From Acinetobacter sp. C32I (lineage in GTDB: Bacteria > Pseudomonadota > Gammaproteobacteria > Pseudomonadales > Moraxellaceae): a stretch of DNA of 64,000 nucleotides. The notes beneath the pieces were generated by a model that saw nothing but the letters and a program-made list of their open reading frames with translations, was not told where the DNA came from and did not search any database. The stretch's first letter is position 1, and every line of letters begins with the position of its first letter. Positions 11,032 to 19,929 of the stretch are shown here, piece after piece. Made by a program: the position numbers and the translations under genes. The stretch spans positions 3,348,001 through 3,412,000 of the forward strand of contig NZ_CP098480.1 of assembly GCF_023702715.1 (NCBI RefSeq), in the 5' to 3' direction.

Positions 11032-11049
11032 TAATCAAAGTAAACAGTT
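11032..11049. promoter_or_regulatory. Perfect dyad upstream of glycine-zipper gene
   Basis: TTTGATTA-CT-TAATCAAA is a perfect 8-bp inverted repeat with a two-base centre, about 50 bases upstream of the ATG at 11098. Position and symmetry fit a repressor or activator operator. No matching regulator is adjacent, so which protein binds it is unknown. Confidence 0.4.
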
Positions 11050-11097
11050 CATTAAACAATACTATCCTATGCACATCTGAGGAGAGGAATAGTTCGA

Positions 11098-11463
11098 ATG
11101 AAAAAAATGATGATGGTTGCGGGCGTTGCTTTAATGTCAAGCACACTATTTGTGGGTTGCCAAAATGCGAGTCCAGAAAGTAAGCGTATTGGTGCTGCTG
11201 CGATTGGTGGTGGTGCGGGTGGTGCTGTCGGTAAGCATGTTGGCGGTAATCTGGGCGCAGGTCTTGGTGCTGCACTTGGCGCAGGCGTTGCTGCGAATGC
11301 TAAAGGCTCGAATAGTAAAAATACCAGAAACAGTGCGATCGGCGCAGGTTTAGGTGCCGTGATTGGTGGTGCCGTATTGGGTGGTGACTCAGGTGCTGCG
11401 GTTGGTGGTGCATTGGGTGGTAGTGCTGGTTCTGCTTATGGCGAGAAAAAAGGCAAGTACTAA
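11098..11463 (+). CDS. Glycine-zipper lipoprotein (copy 1)
   Basis: This is a predicted small outer-membrane or periplasmic lipoprotein of 121 residues. The N-terminus MKKMMMVAGVALMSSTLFVG is a lipoprotein signal with Cys at residue 21 (VGC). From residue 30 the protein is dense in Gly and Ala with GxxxG-type repeats (RIGAAAIGGGAGGAVG, GAGLGAALGAG), the glycine-zipper pattern of SlyB/OsmB-like proteins that pack helices in membranes. The tail GEKKGKY is basic. It is closely related to the gene at 11844. GAGGAG lies upstream of the start. Exact role unknown; stress-linked envelope stability is known for relatives but inferred here. Confidence 0.85.
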   Translation: MKKMMMVAGVALMSSTLFVGCQNASPESKRIGAAAIGGGAGGAVGKHVGGNLGAGLGAALGAGVAANAKGSNSKNTRNSAIGAGLGAVIGGAVLGGDSGAAVGGALGGSAGSAYGEKKGKY

Positions 11464-11843
11464 GCCCGTATAGAAATCGCTCGATGTCTGAAGCTATGTA
11501 TCTATTTTCAGCTTCAGCATTTGAGCTGTTTCATTGAGTAAAGCCGTTTTTCTCAGTCATCATCAATGCATTGCTGAGAAAAGCTTACAAGCTAAAATTC
11601 CATTGATACATGTGCTTTATATTGAAAAATAATCAAAACAATAATCACACGACTATATGCTTCGCATCTTCAGCCTTAGCTTATTTTGTTGCAGATCGAG
11701 TCCCTCTTTTTTCGATTGCTGCATAAAGAATCATCCTTTACAAAATATCAATCGATTAGGACATTGTGATAACACAATGTGATCAAATTCCGCATAAAAG
11801 AAGATTATCCTTTTCAATAGAACCTATAGAAGTGAGTATAGTC
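11464..11843. other. 380-bp gap between glycine-zipper paralogues
   Basis: I see no gene. Two inverted repeats stand out: CTGAAGCT/AGCTTCAG (11488-11517), which might end the upstream transcript although no T-run follows, and TTTTCTCAG/CTGAGAAAA (11548-11582). The last 100 bases are AT-rich and probably carry the promoter of the second paralogue; I cannot fix a confident -35/-10 pair. Confidence 0.5.
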
Positions 11844-12203
11844 ATGAAAAAAACAATCGGTTTAGTTTCTACTTTGCTGTTATCGGCGGTGATGTTTACG
11901 GGCTGTCAAAATATGAGTGCATCTGATCAACGTATCGGTGCAGCAGCACTTGGTGGTGCTGTGGGCGGTGGTGTTGGTAACCATGTCGGTGGTGGCCTCG
12001 GTGCTGGTGTTGGTGCTGCCGCAGGTGCTGGTGTTGGTGCCAATGCCAAAGGTGGTAATAGTAGTTCAACGACCAGCAGCGCAGTGGGTGCAGGTATTGG
12101 CTCAGTTGTTGGTAAAGCGATTTTTGGTGGTGACTCGGGTGCTGCAATTGGTGGCGCAATCGGTGGTGGAGCAGGTGCTGCCATCCAAGAGAAAAAGAGA
12201 TAA
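11844..12203 (+). CDS. Glycine-zipper lipoprotein (copy 2)
   Basis: A 119-residue paralogue of the gene at 11098. I start it at the ATG giving MKKTIGLVSTLLLSAVMFTGC, which yields a clean lipoprotein signal with Cys21 at the same place as copy 1. An in-frame ATG 78 bases upstream would add a hydrophilic stretch before the signal. Both copies share the layout CQN..S..(D/K)QRIGAAA.GG.., a central serine/threonine break, then GGDSGAA(I/V)GGA.GG and a basic tail. Tandem duplication followed by divergence is the simplest history. A strong bidirectional terminator separates it from the convergent gene. Confidence 0.85.
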   Translation: MKKTIGLVSTLLLSAVMFTGCQNMSASDQRIGAAALGGAVGGGVGNHVGGGLGAGVGAAAGAGVGANAKGGNSSSTTSSAVGAGIGSVVGKAIFGGDSGAAIGGAIGGGAGAAIQEKKR

Positions 12204-12221
12204 TTTCTGATTATCAGATTC

Positions 12222-12253
12222 AAAAATGCCTGCACATGATTGCAGGCATTTTT
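12222..12253. terminator. Bidirectional terminator
   Basis: AAAAATGCCTGCA / TGCAGGCATTTTT around a CATGAT loop. It has T-runs on both strands and sits between the convergent glycine-zipper and hotdog-fold genes. Confidence 0.9.
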
Positions 12254-12265
12254 ATGTGAATGGTG

Positions 12266-12751
12266 CTAAGCACTGGCTTTGGGTTTTTTACGACGGATAT
12301 AAAGCACTTTTTCGACTTCTGCGATTCGTGTTCCTGCATCATCTACAATATTTAAGGTGTAATGACGTAAAACGGGCTCATGATTCTCTGCCAGTTTTTT
12401 GATTTCAGTGATTTCATCTGCATTCAGCCGAATTTCGGCATAGACCGTGTTACGGCCTGGGGAAAGAAAGTTAATGGTGGCACTTTTATCCCAAACAATA
12501 TATTTATGCCCTAGATGGTGGATTAAAATCAGCATATAAAAAGGATCGACCATGGAGTATAGACTACCGCCAAAATGAGTGCCCACCAGATTACGATTGC
12601 GTCGAGTCAGTGGCATTTTGACGCGAATGTAATAATCATCCAGATCGATGGTTTCAATTACAATTCCTGCCCCACGATAAGGGGAGTAGTGATTCAGCAT
12701 AAATTTGGAAATCGCAGGAATGGTTCGAATTTTTTTGAAAAAGTCTTTCAT
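12266..12751 (-). CDS. DUF4442-type hotdog-fold protein (thioesterase-like)
   Basis: A 161-residue protein from the ATG giving MKDFFKKIRTIPAISKF; a TTG seven codons upstream is the alternative start. The centre reads VGTHFGGSLYSMVDPFYMLIL, the pattern of DUF4442 proteins, which adopt the hotdog fold of PaaI-like acyl-CoA thioesterases. It ends in a basic tail RRKKPKASA. The substrate is unknown. Hotdog thioesterases usually use an Asp or Glu on the central helix, and the Asp of MVDPFY is a candidate. It is transcribed away from the hydrolase at 12865, so the two may share a control region. Confidence 0.75.
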   Translation of the reverse strand: MKDFFKKIRTIPAISKFMLNHYSPYRGAGIVIETIDLDDYYIRVKMPLTRRNRNLVGTHFGGSLYSMVDPFYMLILIHHLGHKYIVWDKSATINFLSPGRNTVYAEIRLNADEITEIKKLAENHEPVLRHYTLNIVDDAGTRIAEVEKVLYIRRKKPKASA

Positions 12752-12864
12752 GGTCAATTTTTTTTCTTGCAACTCTATTCATACTCCATAAGTATCATTT
12801 TTATTGCATCGCTGGCAATGGCTGTTTTATGTACAGCCGATAGAAAACAAAATGGGAAAAAATT

Positions 12865-13740
12865 ATGCAAGCACAAGTCAAAACAGTCACAACATCGGAT
12901 CAGCAAACACTGTGTGTCAAAACATGGGGGGATGAGCAGAAAACGCCTTTGGTTTTAGTGCATGGCTATCCAGATAATCAGGAAGTCTGGGAGCCGATCA
13001 TTGAAAAACTGGTCAATGATTATTATGTGGTGACTTATGACGTGCGTGGTGCAGGGCTTTCTTCGATTCCTAAGCGTATTAAAGATTACCGTTTGCCGCG
13101 TTTATCATTAGACTTGCAAGAGGTGGTGGATCACGTTCTACCTAACCGTAATTTTCACATGGCAGCGCATGATTGGGGCTCGTTACAATCTTGGGAATCT
13201 GCGACTGAACCAAAATTAAAAGGCCGCTTATTGTCTTATACCACCATTTCAGGTCCTTGTTTGGATCATGCTTCTTTGTATTTACGTGAGAAATTTAAAT
13301 CTGCACCAAGCAATGTATTGAAGATGCTGACCAAATCTTGGTATATCGGTGCTTTCCACTTACCTCTTGTGGCACCTACAGTATGGACTTTCTTTAGTCC
13401 TGAGAAATGGGGCAAGATTTTGAGTGGTTTAGAGAAGAAGAAAGATTTGCCATTGAATGCCAATATTGTGGCGGATGGTAAATATGGGATTAACCTGTAT
13501 CGTGCCAACTTTATTCCTTCATTGACTCAACCACGTGAGCGCTATGCACAATGTCCTGTACAGGCGATTGTGTTAAAACGCGATGCGTTTGTCAGTCCAG
13601 AGTACATTACTGAATCAATGCCAAAATGGGTGGAAAAATTTGAGTATGTCGAACTGGATGCCAATCACTGGGCGGTACTGAGTCAACCCGAAAAAATTGC
13701 TGAACTGATCCGTCAGTTTGTGCAACGTCAAGCTGCTTAA
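12865..13740 (+). CDS. Alpha/beta-fold hydrolase, epoxide-hydrolase-like
   Basis: 291 residues. HGYPDN at 33-38 is the oxyanion-hole motif of the epoxide hydrolase/haloalkane dehalogenase branch. The nucleophile position reads AHDWGS with Asp103 instead of Ser, which points to an Asp-nucleophile enzyme. A late Asp (KRDAFVSPEY) and His (ANHWAVLSQPEKI) complete a plausible triad. The sequence resembles the hydrolase half of mycobacterial EphD-type proteins, but no short-chain dehydrogenase domain follows here. No signal peptide, so cytoplasmic. Substrate unknown; a lipophilic epoxide or ester is inferred from family only. Confidence 0.8.
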   Translation: MQAQVKTVTTSDQQTLCVKTWGDEQKTPLVLVHGYPDNQEVWEPIIEKLVNDYYVVTYDVRGAGLSSIPKRIKDYRLPRLSLDLQEVVDHVLPNRNFHMAAHDWGSLQSWESATEPKLKGRLLSYTTISGPCLDHASLYLREKFKSAPSNVLKMLTKSWYIGAFHLPLVAPTVWTFFSPEKWGKILSGLEKKKDLPLNANIVADGKYGINLYRANFIPSLTQPRERYAQCPVQAIVLKRDAFVSPEYITESMPKWVEKFEYVELDANHWAVLSQPEKIAELIRQFVQRQAA

Positions 13741-13861
13741 AGCTTTAGTGGATTTATTAAGCTAAAAATCACTTGAGATGCAGCACAATTCGGCGATATT
13801 TTCAGCTTCATGATCATGAATCTGCTAGAATGTCGCCTTTTCTTTGCTCCTGAATTTATTC

Positions 13862-15283
13862 ATGAATGCTGTCGTAATTGCGATTGCCGTGATGTTTATC
13901 CTGTCACTGGCACGAGTTTCTGTTGTTCTCACTTTGGTGATTTCAGCCATTATTGGGGGCTTGGTCGCTGGTCTAAGTCTTTCTCAAACGGTAGAAGCAT
14001 TTAATGCTGGCTTAGGCGATGGTGCTGAAGTTGCATTGGCCTATGCCGTATTAGGTGCTTTTGCATTGGCATTGTCCAAGTCTGGTTTGCCTGATTTGCT
14101 TGCGCATAAACTGATTGGTTTATTAGGAATGGAAGCGGGTAAAAATCAGCAGAAAAAAGTGAAATATCTTTTATTGACCATTCTACTGATCGCTGCAATC
14201 TTCTCTCAAAACCTCATTCCAGTGCATATTGCATTTATTCCAGTCTTGGTTCCGCCTTTATTGAAAGTCATGAATCATTTAAAGCTGGATCGTCGAGCGG
14301 CAGCATGTGTCATGACACTGGGCTTGGTGGGCACCTATATTTTCCTGCCTGTTGGCTTTGGTGCGATCTTCCTGGAACAGATCTTGATGGGCAATATCAA
14401 CAAGATTGGCGCCGCTTATGGCTTGCACGTGGAACGGGGCATGATGCCAATCGGTATGGCGATTCCAGTCTTAGGCATGGTGATTGGTACTTTGGTGGCG
14501 GTATTTATTAGTTATCGTAAGCCGCGTATTTATGTGGATCGTTCAATTACGCCAGTTAAAACCATTGACCTAGACAAGCCACTGAAAGTCACTTCACAAG
14601 CAGATTATGACTTGAAAGCCGATGCGGAAGAACTGAAACAAGAAGCAGAGAATGTGCCGTATATTTCGAAGAAAACCATGTTTATGGCGGTGCTGGCGAT
14701 TGCTTTAACCTTGGTAGCGCAGTTGTACTCAGGTTCGATGATTCTCGGTGGTTTGGTCGGTTTTGCAGTACTGTCCGCGTCAGGTATCTTTAAATGGCAA
14801 GATGCTGATGACGTATTTGTACAAGGCATGCGTATGATGGCGCTGGTGGGTTTTATCATGATCTCTGCGGCAGGTTTTGCCTCAGTCATGACGCATACTG
14901 GCGATATTACCCATTTGGTTAATGGTGTGGTACATATCATTGGGGATAATCATGCGCTTGCTGCGTTCTTAATGCTGTTTATTGGCTTATTCGTGACGAT
15001 TGGTATTGGTTCATCCTTCTCAAGTGTGCCTGTGCTGGCCGTGATTTATGTGCCTTTGTGTGTACAGTTTGGTTTTTCACCGTTGGCAACGATTGCACTT
15101 ATTGGTACAGCTGCGGCATTAGGTGATGCGGGTTCACCTGCATCTGATTCGACTTTGGGGCCCACAGCTGGTTTAGGCGTAGATGGTCAACATGATCACA
15201 TTTGGGATACCGTTGTGCCGACTTTTATACATTTTAATATCCCGCTACTGATTTTTGGCTGGATTGCTGCGATGGTTTTATAA
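13862..15283 (+). CDS. Na+/H+ antiporter family protein (NhaC-like)
   Basis: A polytopic inner-membrane protein of about 473 residues with a dozen hydrophobic segments. The start VVIAIAVMFILSLARVSVVLTLVISAIIGG and the block LSKSGLPDLLAHKLI fit the NhaC/Na_H_antiport_2 group. Near the end GDAGSPASDSTLGPTAGL resembles the conserved substrate-site loop of this group. A soluble charged loop lies near residues 240-265. I prefer the ATG at 13862; an in-frame TTG at 13844 also exists and neither has a clear Shine-Dalgarno. The likely role is sodium/proton or organic-acid exchange. It is monocistronic with its own terminator. Confidence 0.82.
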   Translation: MNAVVIAIAVMFILSLARVSVVLTLVISAIIGGLVAGLSLSQTVEAFNAGLGDGAEVALAYAVLGAFALALSKSGLPDLLAHKLIGLLGMEAGKNQQKKVKYLLLTILLIAAIFSQNLIPVHIAFIPVLVPPLLKVMNHLKLDRRAAACVMTLGLVGTYIFLPVGFGAIFLEQILMGNINKIGAAYGLHVERGMMPIGMAIPVLGMVIGTLVAVFISYRKPRIYVDRSITPVKTIDLDKPLKVTSQADYDLKADAEELKQEAENVPYISKKTMFMAVLAIALTLVAQLYSGSMILGGLVGFAVLSASGIFKWQDADDVFVQGMRMMALVGFIMISAAGFASVMTHTGDITHLVNGVVHIIGDNHALAAFLMLFIGLFVTIGIGSSFSSVPVLAVIYVPLCVQFGFSPLATIALIGTAAALGDAGSPASDSTLGPTAGLGVDGQHDHIWDTVVPTFIHFNIPLLIFGWIAAMVL

Positions 15284-15285
15284 TA

Positions 15286-15313
15286 AAAATGGCTCATTAA
15301 GAGCCATTTTTTT
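15286..15313 (+). terminator. Terminator of antiporter gene
   Basis: AAAATGGCTC / GAGCCATTTT with loop ATTAA, then TTTT, immediately after the stop codon. Confidence 0.92.
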
Positions 15314-15699
15314 GCTTTAAAATTTTAAATCTGGAAATATAAAAAATATCAGTATTTGACATTTTTTGTCTCTTTTTTAATCTAATTTTATAATGTGGTT
15401 TTAATATTAAGTTTTATATGATTATATTTTTAAATTCATCTAAATTAATTTTTTTTAAAAACTTTATCTGATATCTTAAATTGATATATTCTGATTAAAA
15501 TGCTAGGTTTTATAGTGATTTAAGTGGACTAAAATAGTCTGAATTTACAAATATTACATATTTTAACAATTATATGTTATTAATATTCAATGTATTACAA
15601 AATGGATTTAAATGGTCGGAATTAATAAGTATTGCATAATGTAAAAACCCGTGTTTATTATATTGAACAAGAACATAAATTGTTAAAGAGGTTGTTTTA
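15314..15699 (+). promoter_or_regulatory. Very AT-rich 386-bp upstream region of the OmpW-like gene
   Basis: No gene. The region is strongly AT-rich. It contains two imperfect direct copies of a 29-base sequence (15532-15560 and 15610-15638) that agree at about 23 positions and lie 78 bases apart, both on the sense side of the porin gene. The second copy ends in GCATAAT, a possible -10 element about 60 bases before the ATG. AAAGAGG serves as ribosome-binding site. I infer a promoter with duplicated regulator sites or curved DNA. Confidence 0.5.
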
Positions 15700-16284
15700 A
15701 TGTTAAAGAAAGCATTGGTTGTCGCATTATTGGGGTTATCTTCAACTGCATTTGCAGGGGGCTTTCAAGTTAAAGTGGGTGCGAGTTTAATTGACCCAAC
15801 TGCAGATGTAACTTTAGCACCAGGTGCGACTGTAAAAGGGGATTACGAGTTTGCATTTACACCATCAGTAGAATATTTCTTTGGTGAAACACCATTCTCT
15901 GCTGAAATTTTATTGGCCACGCCCGTGAAACATGATGTGTTATTAAATGGTGAATCTGTTGCGAGTGTTCGTCATTTGCCGCCAACAATCACAGCGAAAT
16001 ATAACTTTAAAAATTCAACACGTTTTACCCCTTATATCGGTGTCGGTGGTACTGCCTTCATTCCTTGGCATGAAAAGGGTGTGGCGAAAGATGTGAAAGA
16101 GGCATATGGTTTCGCTGGCCAGTTGGGTTTTAACTTCCAGCCTGCTGACGCTAAAAACTGGGGTGTTTATGTTGATGTTCGTTATGCCGACATTAGTCCA
16201 GAAGTCACCTTGGTGGATGGGACTAAATTCGACTTAGACCTCAATCCAGTGGTATATACCTTAGGTTATAGCTACAAGTTCTAA
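15700..16284 (+). CDS. OmpW family outer-membrane protein
   Basis: 194 residues. An N-terminal signal peptide (MLKKALVVALLGLSSTAFA, cleavage after AFA) precedes a small beta-barrel. OmpW hallmarks are present: YFFGETPFSAEILLATPVKHD, then LPPTITAKYNF and TPYIGVGG, and the chain ends in Phe (YTLGYSYKF), the usual outer-membrane assembly signal. OmpW proteins form narrow eight-stranded barrels with a hydrophobic channel and take up small hydrophobic compounds; the substrate here is unknown. At 194 residues it is near normal length. The long AT-rich upstream region suggests environmental regulation. Confidence 0.9.
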   Translation: MLKKALVVALLGLSSTAFAGGFQVKVGASLIDPTADVTLAPGATVKGDYEFAFTPSVEYFFGETPFSAEILLATPVKHDVLLNGESVASVRHLPPTITAKYNFKNSTRFTPYIGVGGTAFIPWHEKGVAKDVKEAYGFAGQLGFNFQPADAKNWGVYVDVRYADISPEVTLVDGTKFDLDLNPVVYTLGYSYKF

Positions 16285-16300
16285 GCTGAAGCCTTGCTGA

Positions 16301-16327
16301 AAAAGCCTCACTCCATGAGGCTTTTTT
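16301..16327 (+). terminator. Terminator of OmpW-like gene
   Basis: AAAAGCCTCA / TGAGGCTTTT with loop CTCCA, followed by further T residues. Confidence 0.92.
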
Positions 16328-16420
16328 ATTTTTGCAATTCCCATATAAAACAGATACAGGGCCTACACAGAGAGTTTTGTATGCTGAGACATCATCACAA
16401 ATTAGAGTGAGTCATGCATA

Positions 16421-16771
16421 ATGAAAAAATTAATCAGCTCCCTATTACTCTTCATCCCCTTATTGTTTTGGTCTCAAGCTCAGGCTGCGAGTTTCTCTTG
16501 TAAAGCTGCGAAGTTAAAAGCTGAGCAACAGATCTGTAATGACCTTGTTTTAAATGATGCTGATGTCAAACTGGCAACCACCTACCAAATCATCCTGCAT
16601 GCTCTGCCGATGGGTGGGCGTGATGCCGAGAAAGATCAACAATTCAAGTGGCTAAAACAACGTAATTCCTGTGCTGCCAATACCCCATGTCTTCGCCGTG
16701 CTTATGCACAAAGACAGCAACAGCTTGATCAGCTTTTACAAACACGCGTTTTAAGTCAAGGGCCGTTCTAA
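16421..16771 (+). CDS. LprI-like / DUF1311 periplasmic protein
   Basis: 116 residues with a signal peptide ending SQAQA-A. The mature part has SFSCKAAKLKAEQQICND near the N-terminus and WLKQRNSCAANTPCLRRAYAQR later. That is the four-cysteine pattern of the LprI N-terminal (DUF1311) domain, presumably forming two disulphides. Mycobacterial LprI inhibits lysozyme; most proteobacterial members have no tested function, so a lysozyme-inhibitor role is only a possibility. It stands alone between the OmpW-like gene and htpG. Confidence 0.82.
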   Translation: MKKLISSLLLFIPLLFWSQAQAASFSCKAAKLKAEQQICNDLVLNDADVKLATTYQIILHALPMGGRDAEKDQQFKWLKQRNSCAANTPCLRRAYAQRQQQLDQLLQTRVLSQGPF

Positions 16772-16815
16772 TTGTACTTTTGTGCGATTTTTAGCTGAAA
16801 AATAAATCCCAAGGA

Positions 16816-16842
16816 TTGAAAAATTCAAGATATGCACCATTC
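16816..16842 (+). promoter_or_regulatory. Candidate heat-shock (sigma32) promoter of htpG
   Basis: ATTGAAA, then 13 bases after TTGAAA, then CACCATTC. The sigma32 consensus is CTTGAAA-N13-17-CCCCATNT, so the -35 matches well and the -10 has one clear mismatch in its core. It sits about 45 bases before the htpG ATG, a typical distance. Confidence 0.55.
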
Positions 16843-16884
16843 ATAAATCATTCCAAAGAGATAAGCACAGATAAGGAGTGATTT

Positions 16885-18804
16885 ATGAGTGAACAAGTGA
16901 CCCAGAATTATAGTTTTCAAGCAGAAGTTGCTCAGTTATTACATTTAGTGACGCACTCGCTATATTCAAATCCTGAAATTTTCTTACGCGAATTGATTTC
17001 CAATGCCTCGGATGCCTGTGATAAGTTGCGTTTTGAAGGGATTAATCACCCTGAATATTATGAAAATGATCCAGATTTACGGGTTCGCGTCACTTTAGAT
17101 AAAGACCATCAAACCTTAACCATTTCTGATAATGGGATTGGTCTAAGCCAACAAGAAGCGATCGATAACTTGGGTACCATTGCAAAATCGGGTACCAAAG
17201 ATTTTATGTCTAAGCTGACAGGCGACCAAAAATCAGATGCTCAGTTGATTGGTCAGTTTGGTGTGGGTTTCTATTCAGGTTTTATTGTTGCCGACAAAAT
17301 TACGGTGGAATCACGCCGTGCAGGTTTAGATGTCGCAGAAGGTGTACGTTGGATCAGTGGCGGAACCGGCGAGTTTGAAGTTCAAAGCATTGATAAAGCC
17401 ACACGTGGTACCGATATCATCCTGCATTTACGTGATGATGCACTGGATTATTTAGAGTCGTGGAAAGTTAAGCAAATCATCAATAAGTATTCTGATCACA
17501 TCAGCTTGCCAATCGAAATGCAAAAAGAAGTGTGGCAAGAAGAAGAGGTCGCTGAAGGTGAAGAACCGAAAGGCGGCCAAATGGTCAAGACTGATGAATG
17601 GGAAGTGATTAACTCAGCGAGTGCATTATGGACGCGCAACAAGAGTGAAATCACTGATGAGCAATACATCGAGTTTTATAAAAACCTGAGCCACGATTTT
17701 GCAGAGCCTTTGGCATGGGCGCATAACCGCGTAGAAGGCAGCACCGAGTATACCCAGTTACTGTATATTCCAAGCCAGGCCAAACAGGATCTGTTTACCC
17801 GTGAAGCGAAAGCGGGCATTAAGCTGTATGTAAAACGTGTATTTATCTTGGATGAAGCCGATAACCTGATTCCAAACTATTTACGTTTTGTTCAAGGCGT
17901 GGTGGACAGTGCAGATTTACCACTGAATGTCAGCCGTGAACTTTTACAAGAAAGTCGTGATGTGAAAACCATTCGTGAAGGCAATGCACGCCGTGTACTG
18001 ACTTTAATTGATGGTTTAGCCAAATCGGAAGATGAAAAAGACCAAGAGAAATTTAAAACCTTCTACACTGAATTTGGTTCCGTATTGAAAGAAGGTTTAG
18101 GTGAAGACACCGGCAATCGTGAACGTATCTTAAAATTATTGCGTTATGCAACTTCAATTCATGATGAGATCAGCACTTCTTTTGCCGATTACAAAGCACG
18201 TATGAAAGAAGGGCAAAAAGCGATTTATTATGTGACTGCAGATAGTTTAACCGCTGCGAAAAACTCGCCACAACTTGAAGTATTCAAGAAAAAAGGCATT
18301 GAAGTGCTATTGATGACAGACCGTGTAGATGAGTGGGCCATGAACTTTGTATTTGAGTTCGATGGTACGCCGCTGCAAAACGTGTCTAAAGGTGCAGTTG
18401 ATCTTGGCGATCTACAAGATGCCGAAGAGAAAAAAGCTTTAGAACAAGCGGCTGAACAGTTTAAGCCTGTGGTGGATCGTTTAAGTTCATCGTTAAAAGA
18501 CAAGACCAAAGAAGTGCGTGTGACCACGCGTTTGGTGGATTCTCCTGCATGTTTAGTGACCAGTGAAGGGGAACTTTCACCACAGCTGATTCGTATGTTG
18601 AAACAGGCAGGTCAGGCTGTTCCTGAAATTAAACCTACCTTGGAAATCAACCCAGAGCATCCTTTGGTGAAAAAATTAGAGAGCTCAGCCCAGTTTGATG
18701 ATTTGGCCAATGTGATCTTTGATCAGGCTGTGATTGCCGAAGGCGGCTTACCAGAAGATCCAGCAGCTTATGTTAAGCGGATTAATAGCTTGTTATTGAA
18801 ATAA
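16885..18804 (+). CDS. htpG: Molecular chaperone HtpG (Hsp90)
   Basis: Bacterial Hsp90, 639 residues, acting in the cytosol as an ATP-driven dimeric chaperone. The GHKL ATPase domain shows [18 protein letters not shown] sequence ([17 protein letters not shown]), then [14 protein letters not shown] and [11 protein letters not shown], which form the nucleotide pocket. The middle domain contains LYVKRVFI and [11 protein letters not shown], where the catalytic Arg lies. The C-terminal dimerisation domain ends NSLLLK with no MEEVD tail, as expected in bacteria. AAGGAG precedes the ATG. Heat-shock control is likely from the promoter-like sequence upstream. Confidence 0.98.
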   Translation: MSEQVTQNYSFQAEVAQLLHLVTHSLYSNPEIFLRELISNASDACDKLRFEGINHPEYYENDPDLRVRVTLDKDHQTLTISDNGIGLSQQEAIDNLGTIAKSGTKDFMSKLTGDQKSDAQLIGQFGVGFYSGFIVADKITVESRRAGLDVAEGVRWISGGTGEFEVQSIDKATRGTDIILHLRDDALDYLESWKVKQIINKYSDHISLPIEMQKEVWQEEEVAEGEEPKGGQMVKTDEWEVINSASALWTRNKSEITDEQYIEFYKNLSHDFAEPLAWAHNRVEGSTEYTQLLYIPSQAKQDLFTREAKAGIKLYVKRVFILDEADNLIPNYLRFVQGVVDSADLPLNVSRELLQESRDVKTIREGNARRVLTLIDGLAKSEDEKDQEKFKTFYTEFGSVLKEGLGEDTGNRERILKLLRYATSIHDEISTSFADYKARMKEGQKAIYYVTADSLTAAKNSPQLEVFKKKGIEVLLMTDRVDEWAMNFVFEFDGTPLQNVSKGAVDLGDLQDAEEKKALEQAAEQFKPVVDRLSSSLKDKTKEVRVTTRLVDSPACLVTSEGELSPQLIRMLKQAGQAVPEIKPTLEINPEHPLVKKLESSAQFDDLANVIFDQAVIAEGGLPEDPAAYVKRINSLLLK

Positions 18805-18817
18805 GTGTTTTGATCAC

Positions 18818-18849
18818 AAAAAACCTCTGCTTCTGCGGAGGTTTTTTTT
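18818..18849 (+). terminator. htpG terminator
   Basis: AACCTCTGC-TTCT-GCGGAGGTT with one G-U pair, flanked by an A-run before and eight T after. Confidence 0.9.
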
Positions 18850-18898
18850 ATGTGTATGGATAAGTTTCAAGTTATCCACAGTTGTGTGGTTATTTTCA

Positions 18899-19849
18899 TC
18901 AGAAGTGAGCTTCAAAGCTCATTTGATAACTGAAATACTTGTCCTGTTTATCCGCAGGCACATTTAAATAATTCAGATCATTTTGCATATATAACCAATT
19001 ACGCCAAATTGGACGTTTCCAGGAGAAATAGGGGCCCCATTGATTAACCCGAAGTTCTTTATTTTCATAATCGCCTTCACTGACGATGCCGTAGCTGAGG
19101 TTATCTTTGGAGAGCAAGTGCAATTTTTGGAAAGTCCGATTACGCCAAGTGTAGTCTTCATCTTGGGTCTTAGACAGATTGAATTGAGTCGAAAATAGTG
19201 CTTGTTGTTGAAACATTTGGGTTAAATTCAGATGGGTTTCGGCATAGTTTTTACTGCTCGAGCCATAACGAAAGATTTGCGCCGTATCCAGATTCAGTCC
19301 TGAATGTAAGTTCCATTGCTTCTTGGCAAGAAATTGCACATAGATATCCGTATTGGAGTTCGAACCTAAGTCCAGATCATTGTTAAAGGGTAACCAGCTT
19401 GAAATCGTACTCCAACTGGCACTGACGGGATTGGGCGTACTGATAGTTTGATGCGATAGATGCTTGCTGGTTTTACCGAGCTTTTTTATGAGTGGCGGCT
19501 GTTGTGCACGTTGCCATAATGAATCTTCACCAAAAACGGTCATCAATTCCTGACTTAGTTCGATATCGCTGCGTGGATCGGTTGGTGTTTCTGTTGCAAG
19601 ATCACAAGCTCGTATTTTTGAAGTCTGTCGTTGCTGGAAATGAAACCCTGTATGTGGGTTGGAGGATAGCACTGGCGTACGTGCCAAATGCCTGCTGAGC
19701 GGTAAGAACATTGGAAAGAAGGGTGTAAGTAGCTCATCGAGGCAAAGATTGCCTACAATCAATAAATACACAGCCAAAGCGTATCGTTGATCCATGTTAA
19801 AGCGAAGAAAAATAAAAGAAAATAAGCTTAACAGTTTTAGCTTAAGCAT
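18899..19849 (-). CDS. Predicted outer-membrane protein, unknown family (paralogue 1)
   Basis: 316 residues, not recognised. The C-terminal two thirds is clearly homologous to the neighbour at 19930. Shared blocks are TVFGEDSL (VVFGDDSL in the neighbour), LPFxxDxDLG, DIYxxxxAxKxW, QI(F/Y)RYGSxSxNY, ELRxNxWGPxxSW and a terminal Phe. Alternating polar and aromatic residues plus final Phe fit a beta-barrel. The N-terminus (MLKLKLLSLFSFIFLRFNMDQRYALAVYLLIVGN) is hydrophobic but not a clean signal peptide; an internal ATG at residue 19 is an alternative start. Compared with the neighbour it lacks much of the region before the barrel. Function unknown. Confidence 0.65.
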   Translation of the reverse strand: MLKLKLLSLFSFIFLRFNMDQRYALAVYLLIVGNLCLDELLTPFFPMFLPLSRHLARTPVLSSNPHTGFHFQQRQTSKIRACDLATETPTDPRSDIELSQELMTVFGEDSLWQRAQQPPLIKKLGKTSKHLSHQTISTPNPVSASWSTISSWLPFNNDLDLGSNSNTDIYVQFLAKKQWNLHSGLNLDTAQIFRYGSSSKNYAETHLNLTQMFQQQALFSTQFNLSKTQDEDYTWRNRTFQKLHLLSKDNLSYGIVSEGDYENKELRVNQWGPYFSWKRPIWRNWLYMQNDLNYLNVPADKQDKYFSYQMSFEAHF

Positions 19850-19871
19850 TTATTTACGGGACTTCATTTTT

Positions 19872-19909
19872 TTAAATAAAAATGCCCAATCGAAATTTCA
19901 ATTGGGCAT
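19872..19909 (-). terminator. Terminator after paralogue 2
   Basis: ATGCCCAAT / ATTGGGCAT stem (19882-19909). On the minus strand it is followed by TTTTTATTT. It lies between the two paralogues and downstream of the longer one, so the shorter gene may need its own promoter or read-through. Confidence 0.8.
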
Positions 19910-19929
19910 GATGATCTGTGATGGAGATA

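Noticed and set aside
11896..12235. Pro/Ala- and His/Gln-rich frames opposite the glycine-zipper gene
   Set aside because: Direct consequence of Gly/Ala codon repeats read backwards.
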